From Amblyornis subalaris (taxonomy: Eukaryota; Chordata; Aves; Passeriformes; Ptilonorhynchidae), in assembly GCA_018881555.1 (NCBI GenBank), contig JACAXG010000024.1, positions 7,095,254 to 7,159,253 of the forward strand: a stretch of DNA of 64,000 nt. The letters are read 5' to 3'. The notes under the pieces are model-generated. The model was not told where the DNA came from and ran no database searches. It saw only the letters and a program-made list of their open reading frames with translations. Positions 1-12,790 of the stretch are shown here, piece by piece. The stretch's first letter is position 1, and every line of letters begins with the position of its first letter. The position numbers were made by a program, and so were the translations under genes.

Positions 1-3000
1 ATTCAGCCATTGCTATTGCACACACTGATAATGGTGTGGCAGGAGGCCAGCAGCAAATACTGACTCCTTTAACAGCCCAATTGCTTCAGGTCTGCCCATC
101 ACAAACACAGCTCATCTCACTATCACTGCTAGCTCTGCTGTCACTCAGTTCCTCTGCTTGTTTATTCTGCATGATTTTAAAACTGGGAGGGGTGTAAAAA
201 TTGGAGATCTATAAACATTGTAGCTCTTACAGTCATTAAGTGCTATCCCCTTGTTCCTACTTTGTTGAGCTCCAAGGCTTCAAATCCTGTACCTAACCTT
301 CTACTGTATGTGACCCATTCACCACTACTCCGCCATGCACTACATCCCTGAGAACATAAAGCGGAAGTAGAGAATGACTCCTATGAGTTGGTTATGCTCA
401 CTTTCAACACGCGAAAAACCACCAAGCAAGCTGTAGAGCAGCGATGAGACAAGTCTCATGCATTTAATAACAATATTTGTCACCACTGCCTATTAGTATT
501 TAAAGAGTAGTAAAAAAAACCCAAACCTCTAATAAAAAGATCAAGGTGCCTCGAACAATTACACACCCAGCAAGGCAGTAATGACTACCCAGAGTAATGA
601 AGCTAAAAGCCNAGAGGTAGTAAGACTACTAAGGAAGTTTCCAGGGAAGCGAGATACAAAGAAGTATAACACAGAAAAAAAAAAAAGGGAACAAAGAAGT
701 ATTTGTGTACAGAGGGTTTTTTCTGACAAAACGCCTTCACTGAATCATGGAGAGGAAGCGAAAGCCAGCAAAGAAGTTAAAAATTGAAGGAGACAGATTG
801 CTTGGAAGAAATCAGAACAAAAGAGAGACTAGGAACGAGGAACTTACACACATAAAGGGAGATTTCCCCCACTAGGAAATACACTAGGACCCACTCAAGT
901 GGCAGAACTGAAATGAGTAACTGGTTTGCGGACCAGGAGGGACCGGGACTACTTCCTTCTGCACGACCGAGAAGAAGGAAGTAGAAAGGGAGAAATTCTC
1001 CGTATTGCATAAACCAAAGAGGCACAGTCATTCTTTCAACTCTCTTCCCCCAAACATTGGCCAAATAAGTAGAAGCACAACACAAACCTACAAATTTACT
1101 CACACATTCTAGATAAAACTGTGGGAGTTGCTGGAGACAGTGAGAACTCCTGTTCATTTCAGCAGGTCCAGAACGTCACTTTTCACACTTATTGAGCTGG
1201 CTCAACAAACTGTTTAGCCCCAACGTTTTCATCCAGGACTCATGCAATTTTACTCATGAGGGTCAAGCCCTGCTTATGCTTTCTGAACCCTTCTCCTTTA
1301 CCAACACTTTTGTTGCTGGTGCCCAGGGTGGCCAAACTGCACTCTGGAGTCTCTACAGAGGGAGGGTATAAATATCACAGAATCTCTCTGCTGGCTTGAG
1401 TTGATGGAAATGTTCTTTAAAGCTCCGCATCAAAGCATTCACTTTATAAGCTGCAAGCCTTGGTTCTTGTGCCAGCAGCGAGTTCTCCCCATAATTAATT
1501 AATGCCGTATTAATTGTGCATGTTCCACAGGCCTGTTGAGGAGGTGTGGCAAGGCCTGCACACACAGATCAACCTTTCTGGTGCAGCCAAGAGAGGAGCA
1601 CAGGAGAGGAGAGGTAAAACCCCTTCGGGTGCCTACAAAGGAGACCTGTGTACCGGCAATGTGCTCAGGGGCTATGGAGGGCACGTGCTGAGCCCTGCCG
1701 TGTCATTCCAGCAAACAAGGAGTGAGAACGGCAAGGAGGATCTTCCACCAGCTGCACCCTTGTGCAATCTGTTGGGCTCCAGGCCAGCCGGGAGCACCAT
1801 CAGCGGCCAAGAGGAGAGGCCCACGGCAGCTGAGTGCCCTCACGGGCAGGATTTGGCCACAAGTCACAAGATCCTGTGAAATCGCTGGAAGGAGAAAGGG
1901 GGAGGAGGAGCAGGAGGAAAAGGGGGATTATTCCACCTCCTCTCTGCTGCACTGGGCCTCAACTCTCTGCTGGCTGCTGGCACTGAGGAAGTGACACCGT
2001 CACCTTCCAGGGGCTTTGGCCATGTTTCAACCAGTGCTGTACATCCAGCCCAGCGTGGCCCCAGGAAAACCACGGAGTGCTCATGAAAGGAACAAGTGGG
2101 AAAAGAGGATGACCCAGGCACCGACACCCCCTGTGATGACGCCCATCCCCAGTTGTGCCTCAGGATTTTGCTGGAGACCCCTGTCCCTCACAGCCACGCA
2201 GGACATGCCAGCCTGCACAGACCCTTCCCTGCTGCAGGACAGAAACCAGGGACTAACTAAGGTCTAAGTGCTGCTCAAGATGATTTACAAAGCACTCATC
2301 CTCTATAAAACTATAAAGGCAGTGGACATGTATATACTTCCAGTTGTAATCAGAATGACTGCTGCAGCCGGCTTGAAATCTAACCTGCAAAGTCATTTTC
2401 ACATCAGCTCTTTCACCAAATTTATTCATCTCTATAAATTTTTGTGAGGGTAAACAATTATTTGTTTTTCTGAAGGTACTGTGTGTTTNGCATTTGCTTT
2501 TAAAAGAATAAAGAAAAGCAGGACTGGCAAGGGAAAATTTTAGCAAGAGTCCAAAGTGAAAGGCATGAAATTAAAAATACATGAAATAGAACTGTAAAAA
2601 GGGGGAAGATAACACAGAAAATTCAGAAAGTTTATAAACTAACCATACAGAATTGTCTCAGCAAGTTACTTTTAGAAAAAAGGAATTTATGTCTAACCAT
2701 GCATTTGCCACAGCACATCCACAGCAATGTGAAAAAAATGAAGTTGAAGATCATGCTACTTATTCTGAGGTGACAAAGCACCTTAACAAATTATATATAA
2801 AGAAGCCCTGAAATATAGGCACATAGCAAAAGCATTAAGAATTCTGTGTAAAGCAGGTAATACTTTCCTTTCATGAGAAAGGCAAAATGCAATTTACGTT
2901 TACCATATAAAAAGATGGGTTTTTTTCTTTTACAGTGTGGTGAGAAGGATAAGCAGAAATAAACAGACATCTGAACTTTAAAAAATTAAATGTACAGATG

Positions 3001-6000
3001 CAGTTTAAAATCTTATCTGCAAAGCAAATGGGTGCCAAACTCAAGACTTTTATCCAACACTGTCCATTTCTTTCAGTAGTTTGAAAGAAAAGTTAAACAG
3101 ATCTCCCTACATTTTTAAAAAATAAAAAGGTAGCTATTTATAGCTGCATTTATTGGAGCTGTTTCCTTATCAGGAAGTATGTAGCTGGGAATTACTATCT
3201 GCCTGCATCGGAAATTCTTTCAGGGATACAAAAACCCAAAAAGGAAATTTCCCTTCAAAAATATTCTGTGGTTTTTTTGCTGCTGGTGAGTTTAAAATAA
3301 AATGTCAGTACTCTGACCAGCTCACAGCCCCTTTGGGATGTTTGTTCTGCAAACAAGAAGCTTTAAGATACCTGAGGGAAACATAAAAAAAATGCTCCTA
3401 CAGAACTTGAAGAGGGAGAATGCTGAGAACATATTAATAAGAAAATAACCCTTTTTAGAAGGATGCTGAGATAGTGCAAATTCATTACCAGTGTTATAGT
3501 ATCTATCTCTGAAATAAGTGTGTTTCCACACACTTACTGTGTGGAGAGTTGCCAGACCCTCCCGACTGAACTTTCGTGGCTCAATTCACATGTTCCCCCT
3601 CCCCCCCACTGTATGAGTGGTGCATAGTCCAAAAGCCAGTGAAACTACNCCTCTTCCTTAGAGAGGCGAGTACATGATGGAAAAAGCCCATATGGGAGCA
3701 TCACACCATCCTGCACCTCACAGCAGCAGGACAGGGCAGGGGCCATGAGTAGAATATTGCTTGCCTGCAGGAGAAGTCTAGTTTCTTACAGCCCGTGGGA
3801 TNCAGTGCTACAAGCAACTCTGGACTTGGATAGTGAATCTTCAGGCACAAGGATCCCCCTAGTAAGCTCTCAGACAGGTAAACTTCCACTGTCTCCAAAG
3901 CAACCCCCATAACAGAGAATTTTGCCACAGAGTCCCTTACCCCTCCTCTCCACTGACTGCAGAACACCCCATACTATGCCTGTGGACACTAAAGGCAGGA
4001 AGAAAATGTTGGTTAATCATTGGAGACATTAATTTAATTTTTACTTGTCATGATAGAATTTAACACTTTCATTTTCTGGTCTGTATAATTGCCATAGAGC
4101 TACCTGACCACGCTGCCAGTGCAGAACAGACACTTCTTTTCAGTGGGATACAAAGCATAGGGAGATCAAAACCAGACAGGCAGATGGAGTAAATAAAGCA
4201 GAGTGCTCCGGGCTATTCCCAGGGTATGACTTCTATGCGTAAAAACTCATAAGGAAAGATTTGGAGCTAAGCAAGTTTCTTAAAGCTTTGACTCTCAAAA
4301 GCCAATCAGTGGTGATTGTTTATTAACTCGCAACATCACCAACCAAATGCTTATTAAATACATAACTAACTCATAACTTCTTGAACAAGGATCACTGCTA
4401 CATTAACAGCACCACACTAGTCCTGCACAGAACAGTTTACATGAGAAGTGAGCACATTCAAATACATCCATCTCACAAAAGATAGTGCACAAGCATTCCA
4501 CAACGATGGAATGGCTGATGCATAAGTGCTTCACCCTCCCAAGCACCTCTGGAGAATGATCTTGGAAAGAGGCTCTTGGCTGAGGTGTTGGCTGGGCCTC
4601 CAAATCTGGACGGAATCATTTTACCAAAAATGTCTTCAACAAACTCACGAATCATTTAGTCCCTTTTGCTCCAGCAGTAAAATGGGGAGTTCTAAAAATG
4701 GCATAAAACCCCATTTCATGGATATTTTGCCAAGCTGTATTTGTTAAGCACCAGAAGGAGTGCCAGCATAGGAGGGGGAAGACATAAAAAGTACTGCAGA
4801 AGTAAATCCAGCTTCTTATAAAGGGCATCAAATAATTGTTTTCTTTCTGTGTATATATACATTCAAACTACATCACATTAATTCCTGGGACCTTGAAACT
4901 GCAGCAGGTTTCTCCTCAGACACTATATCCTCTCTCACTGTTGGACAGAGCTGTTCTCTCCCAAAAGTCAGCAGCTTAGCTCTGTTAAAAGATCATGCTG
5001 CGTTATTTCTGCAGGGTTTTCTACCACACTCGTGTTTTGTTGCAAAGCTCTCACCACACAATGGTCTCTTATTGTGGAGTTGTTAGTCATGGCTTACACG
5101 CAGTTTCTCTTCTGTATTTTCTTTAGTTGTAGGGCTGTTTATGAATGCTGCATTCTTTGCATTCATTTTATTTCTTACAAAAATAATATAAAAATAAGAA
5201 CATGGAAGCATTTATAACATAATGCAAATGAAAAATTAAACAGACACATTTGGGATGGAAAGAGAAAAGCAAGCTAATTTTAGGTTCACTGATTTTGACA
5301 GCATCCCTTTAAGACAAAGCTAAAAATGCTTCAAACCCAGCAATACCATAAATGTCCTGCTGCTTTTGCTTCTTATTCCTCTCCACACTTTCCAGGGGAA
5401 TTCCACAAGGGATCAAGCTTGATTCCCATATTAAAGCGACATGGCTTCCTTTCCCCTCCAAATAGAGGTGAGTGTGTGTTTTGGAGAATTAAAACCCTAA
5501 AGCAAAGCTTTCCAGAAGGACAGAAGACTGGCTTAGCACCACTGGGACTCCCACGCTGCCAGCTCTCCAGATCCTGAAGCACAGGTCTCTTGACCTCCCA
5601 CGTCAGAACTGCTTTGCAAGTTCCCACTGAGGCAGGAAGGATCTTATCCCTCCACACGCTTCCACTAGGGACTGTCAGTGCAGGAAACTGCTGTTAATTC
5701 TAGGCAACAACCGGGCACATTGAGAAAAAAAACCCCACTTGACTCTAAAATAATCTCTCAAGAAGCAGAAACCAGCTCACGGCAAGTCATCTCCCTTTAC
5801 AAGTTTTTTTCCCACTTAACCTGGATGCTTTTGCCATGGTCACCAGGCAGCAGTAAGGAGTTAACAGATTTAGGGTTCAACTCACCAGGTGTTTACATCA
5901 AAGGTGACAACTGAAGTNGCCCTGTGTCATGCCAGTGCAAACCCAGTGACAAGTGGGTTAGTTTTCTACAGGTGATGAACAAAGATCATGCCAGAAAATC

Positions 6001-6510
6001 GCAGAGCAGGATCTTCATGATCCAAAGGCCAAGTTTCGCCAGCTGGATCAGTAATGAGGTTTCACTCTTCCCAGAGCACCACAGATAAAATAGAAGCATC
6101 TATACTGTGCCCAGCCATGGTACAAGAGTGACTCTGACACTGGGCTTTGCACCCATCCAAGTTCCCTGCTGAATTGACCCTCTCTGCGTAGCTGACAATA
6201 CAAACGCGCAAGAATAGGCCATGGCAGAAGACAAAGATGCAACATCAAGATTAAATACTGCAGTGAGGTGTTAGCAAGTAGTGCCACTGTCCAGGCTTAA
6301 TAACTTTTTTCTTTTTTGTAGTGGGTGGGTGTTGGTTAGTAAAGGACTAGCTACACAGAAAGAGAATGACACGTAAGGTGAAAAGCAGATTAGGAGGAAA
6401 GGCAAGTGTATAAAGGACAGTAAAAGGGAAGCTCGAGGCTTAAGTGGCCATAACGTCAGAGAAGAGCAAAGAGGGGTCTAGGAGAAGCCAATCATTTGAG
6501 AAAGAGGCCA

Positions 6511-6560
6511 GTCCAGGTCCCACTGAAATCAGTGGGAATTTAAGCGCTCATTTCAGAGGG
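6511..6560. repeat. Palindrome-bearing dispersed repeat relic, copy 1
   Basis: TCCCACTGA and TCAGTGGGA form a perfect 9-bp inverted repeat with a 2-nt centre at 6518-6537. Similar CCCACTGA/TCAGTGGG units recur at three other places in the window (see the finding), so it is probably part of an old interspersed family. I cannot name the family with certainty. Confidence 0.4.
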
Positions 6561-6774
6561 ACCAAAATTAGTCTTAGTCACTAATTTGACATTCTGGCCA
6601 CCTCTCACAGTCTCTTTGTCATATGAAGCTTTTATTTTATTTTCCCTGTATGTGCGTCAGTCAGTTTTGTTCCACAAAGATCCTTCCAAAGCAAATATTT
6701 TTATTGCTTGCTGCTCTAAATGTGGCTTAGGGTAAAGGGCTTTTTTTCCCATCTCACTACATACTTTCAGTTCA

Positions 6775-6960
6775 GTGCATTAAATATTCTAGTAACTAAA
6801 CAACAATATGCTTAATGCTTCAAAGTGGCTTTCCAGCTGCTAGCCAAAACTGTAGAATAATTAACAGGTGCCAAAGGATTAATAAAAGGAGCGGCATAAT
6901 TAATAGACACTATACAGAAAAAAATGAATCCTTGGCAATCCTGAGTGGTGGTGTTTCCTT
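6775..6960. promoter_or_regulatory. Candidate conserved non-coding element (TAAT-rich)
   Basis: Unbroken single-copy-looking sequence with many homeodomain-type cores (ATTAA, TAATTAAC, GGATTAATA, CATAATTAATAG) and no repeat signature, within intron 2. The style is that of vertebrate intronic enhancers. This is inference only; conservation was not tested. Confidence 0.25.
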
Positions 6961-8585
6961 CTCCTTCTTTTAATTGTTTCCTGCATTCCTTTAATTAAAA
7001 AAAAAAAAAAGAAAACTAGTGCCCTTAAAACACAAATGATACATATAAGTAACAATGTGTGATCAGAAGAAAGAAACTGGCAATAAACTGCCTTCAGGTC
7101 TAATAAATGCCTTAAAGAAACCGCCCAACTGAGAGCTCAACTACCTGTCCTACCCTACTACTACCAATACAGAACCACTGGACTAGTTCCCACCAAATCA
7201 AAGCATCAAATAATACAAATAGCCATGCAGAAAGGTTCCTATGAAATACTCACTAGAAACCTAAAGCCTTTAATATAATCATTGCAGAAAACAAAACAAA
7301 TTTCCTTTCTGTCCTTAATGCGGGAAGTAGAACAGACAGTAATGACAAGGGCACAGCGATACCGAAATAAAAAATGTGATCTTACTAGCTGTATGTGACC
7401 AGGTCTGTATACTGTGAAGTTCATCCAAATCAGCTGTGGCCTGGAATCACACACTGAAAAACCAAAGGCCAGAACCCAGGCCTACACCGGAAATAAAAAC
7501 CACTTGAACAATTTTACAAATAGGTCTTTTGCTTTCCCTACCACCAGAACCGTGCAAAAGTGAGTGAAGTCAAGACAACACTGCAGTCCCAAAGTTAAAG
7601 TTCTCCCCTATGAGGTGAGGCATGTACTGGGACATCTCAACTGTATCACTGCACTCTGAGCATCAGTGCAGACTGATGGTAGTTCAGAAAAAAAGGCAGT
7701 AGCGAGAAAAATTAGTTGTTGCCAAGAAGAATTGCTTTGTGTGTATAGAAAAGCATGTGCAGTGTGTCTTACTATGACAATGGGCTGCAGGCATATAAAG
7801 GATGCCAACACTAAGGAGAGAAGAGTAGTTAGTTTAGATGAAGAAATGAAGTCATTTTCATGTTTGTATGAATATAAAACTCTGTGAAATCTTTGCCCAT
7901 GAGATCCCTTTCCCTAAACAAACACGCACATGTTCCCAAGGGAAGATGCCCTTCAGAGATAAAAATCAAACTGTACAAATCAACATAAGCGTGGCAAGGG
8001 GGAATGATGTTGCACAGGATCAGAGCATGCAACAAGTCCCTCCTCAGCACCGACATTTCTTCTGCATCTCTTGTTGAAGAAGCTTTATGCTGAACGAGAT
8101 GAAGAAAACCGTGAAGCCTCTAGCACATATTTACAGTTGCTGTTATAGAAGGCAAGCCACCTTATTTTAATCTTGTGTATTACAAGAAAGGAAAAAGCTA
8201 TTTTTTCTTTGATTCAGAGCATATTAATAGACAGATGGAAGGGTTCTCATACCCATCTCTTAAANGCTGTATCTTCTATCCGGTTCCAAAAACTTTTTAC
8301 TACAAGGTATAGGCCACAGCATAAATTAAGTAACTAATGACATTTTACCACATGAGACAAAGAGATGGGCTTTAATAAAAATAAAATTAAAAAAAATACA
8401 AACCCCCACCAAAAAANCCCACTAATTTTCTCTCTGTGGCAAAACGGAGTACTTCCTCAGAGATAAGGGGTATGCACAGAGGACTTCCACCTATCTCTGT
8501 AGTCTTCATTATCACAGTATCTGGGCAGTTTCTGTACTAATTTTCAAAACATTTAAGANCCTTTGCACTCATGGGTTTTTTTTTT

Positions 8586-8680
8586 CATTTTACAGTGAAG
8601 GAACTAAAACAAGGTGCCCAAGGTCCCAGAAGGCACCAAGGGCAGAACCTTGTGTGAGAGCTGAACCTGCTCCTTTTAAA
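8586..8680 (+). repeat. MIR-like SINE relic
   Basis: CATTTTACAGTGAAGGAACT followed by GTGCCCAAGGTCCC and GGCAGAACC...GCTGAACC follows the MIR core order: TTTTACAGATGAGGAAACTGAGG, TTGCCCAAGGTCAC, GGCAGAGC, TCGAACCC. Confidence 0.55.
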
Positions 8681-10029
8681 TCCTCAGTAAAAATCTCCAT
8701 TTTCCAAACACTCCTTCTATCTGACATTAGTGTAGTCTAGTGGAGATCATATATGCTGCAAAGCTACCATGGCAGACACATCAGGGACAAAGAGCAACTG
8801 TTTTCTGACTACATTCTTTAAATTTAGGAAAGTATTTTCCCCAGCTCCCCACTGATAGTTTGTTTCCATTGCCCCCAATACTCTCTTCCTAGTGGATGTT
8901 AGCCAAACAAGTATGTTTAAAAGCATGAGTCAAAAATCCCTTACAGAGAAGTGCAGCATCAGAGAAAAGCATGTTTGATGAAAAAATGATTCTTACTATC
9001 CCAGAGATTTAAAGTTAAGACTGATTACACTACACTCCTATAATACAGGCTGGCTGGCAGGAAAGCAGCTACTCAAAACAACAAAGGCTGTGTGAGAAGA
9101 GGAAAGTGCCTTCATATCACCCTCAGAAAAAGGTGTNTGTCTATAGAATTTTAGCTATGTTGACCAAAGAGAAGGAACCTTGTAGCAAAGAGGGATCTGC
9201 ATTCCACCCTTCCAGACTTTGCACTTCTCCATTTTCCAGTCTCTGGATCAAATCAGATCAGCATACCTGAGGCCCATTTTCTCACCAAACAGTGAGAAAT
9301 AATTTATTGCACCAAAGTGAATTGCTCTACTAATTGTCCTGATAGTATTGCTGTTGGTACTATCAGGGTGCTCTGGAACATTAGAAACAGTGAAATTTCT
9401 AATAGGAAGGCATAAAATACTGTCTGAATCCACGGAGTGTCCTTCATGTTCCATGTGAAACGTTTGTCTGTAAGTGTCTCTTTGCTTGGGCCAACTGCTT
9501 TTTTCAGCTGCACCTACAGCACAGCTACATGAAGATGTATGGGTTGGGACTGAACCCTGCCTTTATTTTGGTGAATGCCACCAGAAAGTCATGGAAACAG
9601 AAGGAGTGGAGGCCTGACAGCCTATTGGCTCTGTGTATGAGTGGAGCCATACACACATCTCCCTGTTGCACTGGAATGAGTGAGGGCTGAAAGAAGTTAT
9701 TATGCTTCATCTGATCAACAAAAGCAACAGAAGGCTGGAACCAAACAAAATCTCAGACCTAGAAAACTCTCGGACTTTGCAGATCTAAACCCAACCTCCA
9801 CACACAGTACCGCAGCCCGAACTAGAAATCAGCTACTTTGCCTGACTTCTGAGGCAGTTTGGATTTAAGATCAAAGCTGTGCCTCAGACACATATCTAAA
9901 AATAAACAAACAAAAAATAAATGAGAGGAGTCCATGAAGGAACTGAAAAATTCTGTATTAACACCTCTTAAAACCTCACGACATGAAATCCAAAAGGTGC
10001 TGAGTTATTCCTATACATGGTATTAGCAA

Positions 10030-10345
10030 AACTACTCCTGGAATACCATCTTCAGCTCTGTTGTCCTCACTTAAAGAAGGATGTCTGAAGTGAGAAACAG
10101 TTCACAGAGATGATATAAACAGAATCTGAAACCTGGAAGCTTGACAGGAAGATTGATAGCCTTAAGAACCTCTCTTCCTATCCAGTTTAGCCAAGAAAAG
10201 GTTAAGAAGTGACTATCTAAAAGCACCTATATCGAGTAGTCTTTCGATAATATTTAGCAGGAAAGGCNATAATGAGATCTAATAGTTGGAAACTGAAGCT
10301 TGACTAATTCAAACTATAAATAGGGCACTTAAAAAAAAGCAAATA
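10030..10345 (+). mobile_element. Ancient CR1-type LINE fragment
   Basis: TCCTGGAATACCATCTTCAG, CACTTAAAGAAGGATGT and, later, AGATCTAATAGTTGGAAACT and GAAGCTTGACTAATTCAAAC correspond in order to an old CR1 family. In that family the blocks read GGAATACTGTGTTCAG, CACTTCAAGAAAGATGT, GATCCAATGGTTGGAAGCTG and GAAGCTAGACAAATTCA. The central part is decayed. It lies in ETV6 intron 2, opposite to the gene. Confidence 0.65.
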
Positions 10346-12531
10346 AGGAGGATAATTAAGCATTAAAAGAACATCTAGAGAGAAACCTTATATCCTCCTC
10401 ATCACTTAAGTCTTTTACTTGAAGAGCAAAAATCTTTCTGCACATGTAGCTCAGTTACTGGACCCGAACCCAACAGTTACTGCATGAAGTTCTGCAAAAA
10501 AAGTTATACCAGCGATCATTTTACAAATTCAGAATGGTTGCTTCTGGCCTAGCTACGAATCCACGTACTTTAAAAACAGTGGGTTTAACAGTGTTTGGGT
10601 CTGCCGGTTGACAACAGTATTTTGTGTCAATATTGACTGCATACTGAGCTACAAAGTACTACACTGCCACAGACTACAATTAGTAAGGCTATGTAAATGT
10701 GTTCCCTGTTGTTTATGACNGCAGACACTAACTTTATGGAAGGCTGTTTCACAGATATTTCATGATTAATCATCTGTGCTTCTACATTGCAACAAGTCAG
10801 ACTGGTGTGGAAATACTAAAGGGAAAGAAGCCTTGCAAGTTTAAAAATGTGCCAACCAAAAGAATAGAAAAACCAAAACAAAAGTCAAGGTGAAAGGTTG
10901 GACCACACCGAAAAATACTGGGAAAAAAAGTCTTCACTGAGAGGAAGCCTTATAAATTCTACACTATCCAACACACTGGCTAGCTGATGGGAAGGAAGCA
11001 GGTACAACATGTATCATCACTTTCAGCATCAAGAGTCTCTGCCTTCCTGCCTTGTGCATCTGCCAGACACAGTGGGGAGGGCAATAAGTAACGGGAAAGC
11101 CAGCAGTGATTCCGGCTCTGAAGAGGACAGACAGTGGCTCCCACTGCAGAAGTAAATAGTACAACTACTGCAATGAGGAAAAACACCAAAAGATCTGGGG
11201 ATGAATAGCACCAGTGGGGAAAAGAACTGCTGGAGAAAAACTGCTTCTGTGTTGATTTTTTTTGTGCATATTTTGGGCAAAGCACAGAAATGCCCTGTAA
11301 GTTTGGCAGCAAGTCCTCCCCAGGCTAAGAAACAGCTGAGCAGCCAAANGCATGTGCACGCCAGGCCTGGGAGCCCACGGATGCTCAAGCAGTAACCAGA
11401 CACAGTCAGAAATGCTGCAGCACCAGCTCCCATTCATCAAGAAGCACAGAGAAGGTACAACCTGGGCTATGCAGGACANGCGGGACACAGCACGGGAGCG
11501 AGTGATCGCAGGGCAGAGCAACTCAGTGGCCAGCAAGAGAGTGAGCATGGGACATAGAAATACTTGAAACACAGTTTGCATCCAGAAAAGGAGTGTGCCT
11601 AGAAGACAGCTGAGGACAGGAATGAGAATGTCTTGTGATAAACACAGACGTTCCCGCCTTCCCCCCGAAATCCCAAATGCATTTGTCAGATGGCAAAGCA
11701 CAAAGTTTTGTTTGCTCCCGGCCCTCTTTCTCGTTGTTGCTCAAATACCCCAGGAATGTAACACCTGACAAAAGTTTACTTGAAACAGCTTTATTTCTAT
11801 CAGAACTGCTTCCTCTCCAAAAAGGAAAATTCCACTCTTCTTGTCCCCATCCTATCTAATTCAACTCTCACTGGCCAACAGTCCTNGGCCTTTCCTATTT
11901 CTCAAACATTAAATCGTCTCAGCAAGGAAGTACCTGGCTCTCACCTTGCCCCCAGCTCCAGTTTTTGTTCTAATGTCAGTGATATGTCCTTCCTCCTTTA
12001 CGGCATCCTTTTGTACTCAGTTAAGCTCATTCTTCCTCCTTTCCCACTGCCTCTGTCAGCACTCATGGTCTTCACTACAGAGCTTGGGCACTACAGGTAT
12101 TTGAGACCCCCCCAGAACCTGAAAAATACCCACAGCACAAATGCATTCCACTTGGCACAGCTGGTGAAACTCTGACCTTGTGTCACAGCACGTAACTGAG
12201 CAATTCCTATAAAGTGGAAGGAAACACAGCACTTCCCGTTGAAATAAACCCTCCATATTTGTGCCTGCCATGAGAAACAGGCCAAGTGCTTGACAAGGAG
12301 TGCAGGGGAGAGGAGGGGAGATTCAACATACTGTATTTAAGAGTAATTTCCTTTAGTTAAAAACAGTAGCTACAAAAATCAAACCAGCTAGAGCTTTTAA
12401 AAAAAAAAACCAAACCAAAATAGTATAAAGGCAGGGACTTCCCTGCTCTATTCCATAAAAACAGAAATAACTCCTCACCCCGCCCCACCCCCTCAGTCCA
12501 AGACCTTAAGCAGCCTGGTGCTGACACTCAC

Positions 12532-12661
12532 GCAGGTGTGCTGGCAGTCTCATCGTGTCTTCCTCCATCCTGATTGCTTGAGGCACTGGGACATGTAGTG
12601 GTGACGAAGAAGTGTAATTTGGTACCGGGCTCGATGGAGGTGTATACGAAATTCTTTCCTG
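12532..12661 (-). CDS. ETV6: ETV6 (TEL) coding exon 2, residues 12-54 plus first base of codon 55
   Basis: The minus strand gives 43 codons plus one base (130 nt), beginning [14 protein letters not shown] and ending [13 protein letters not shown]. It is bounded by an acceptor (TTTTAACAG, AG at 12663-12662) and a donor GTGAGT (GT at 12531-12530). Length, phase (0 in, 1 out) and sequence match human ETV6 exon 2; I count about nine substitutions in 43 residues, all in the disordered region before the SAM/PNT domain. Conserved points are the IKQE SUMO motif across the junction, a Ser-Pro at residues 22-23 (Ser22 is a reported TEL phosphosite), and Met43, the start used for the shorter TEL isoform. 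Met43 (codon 12568-12566) has A at -3 and G at +4. Exon 3, which starts the SAM/PNT domain, is not found between here and the left edge. Other frames over this exon are longer but run through both splice sites and are not real proteins. Confidence 0.96.
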
Positions 12662-12706
12662 CTGTTAAAAGAAAGTGGGGGGGGGGAGGGAGAGAAAGAA
12701 AGAGGA
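12662..12706 (-). promoter_or_regulatory. ETV6: Polypyrimidine tract and 3' splice site of ETV6 intron 1
   Basis: Read on the minus strand, about 40 bases of C and T precede TTTTAACAG and exon 2. They include a run of ten C (plus-strand G at 12677-12686). The tract is long, so the acceptor should be strong. The C10 run is length-prone in sequencing and replication. Confidence 0.8.
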
Positions 12707-12750
12707 CAATGTGAACTTTGGAACAGAGGTGTGAAACCACGGCAGAGGAG

Positions 12751-12790
12751 GGGGAAGTGGGTGGAAGGAAGGAAGTGTGTGTGTGTGGTG
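12751..12790 (+). repeat. GGAA microsatellite followed by a GT run, near exon 2
   Basis: GGAA is repeated three times in tandem (12763-12774), with another GGGGAAGTG at 12751, and is followed by a short GT repeat. GGAAGT is the ETS-family core, which ETV6 itself can bind. It lies about 100 nt upstream of exon 2 within intron 1. It may be only a simple repeat. Confidence 0.5.

Larger units (their letters stand above)
1..12531 (-). other. ETV6: ETV6 intron 2, 5' part (continues past the left edge)
   Basis: Begins with the GTGAGT donor at 12531 and runs off the window. No match to the exon 3 protein (start of the SAM/PNT domain) was found on the minus strand, so the next exon lies further left. 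Contents that I can name are a CR1-like relic at about 10030-10345, a MIR-like relic at 8586-8680, a palindrome-bearing relic at 6518-6537, and a TAAT-rich block at 6775-6960. The stretch 1620-2230 is somewhat more GC-rich than its surroundings but shows no gene. Confidence 0.85.

Noticed and set aside
1620..2230. GC-richer segment as a possible second CpG island or exon
   Set aside because: CpG is not enriched as in the 55600-57010 island, and no exon with convincing splice sites was found.
11165..11701. 178-codon hydrophobic minus-strand frame
   Set aside because: It contains two unresolved codons, shows no family motif, lies in an intron and is overlapped by other frames of similar length. 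It is probably a chance frame.
1..12531. Search for ETV6 exon 3 (start of the SAM/PNT domain)
   Set aside because: No minus-strand stretch encodes the expected conserved domain start with phase 1 splice sites. It must lie beyond the left edge.
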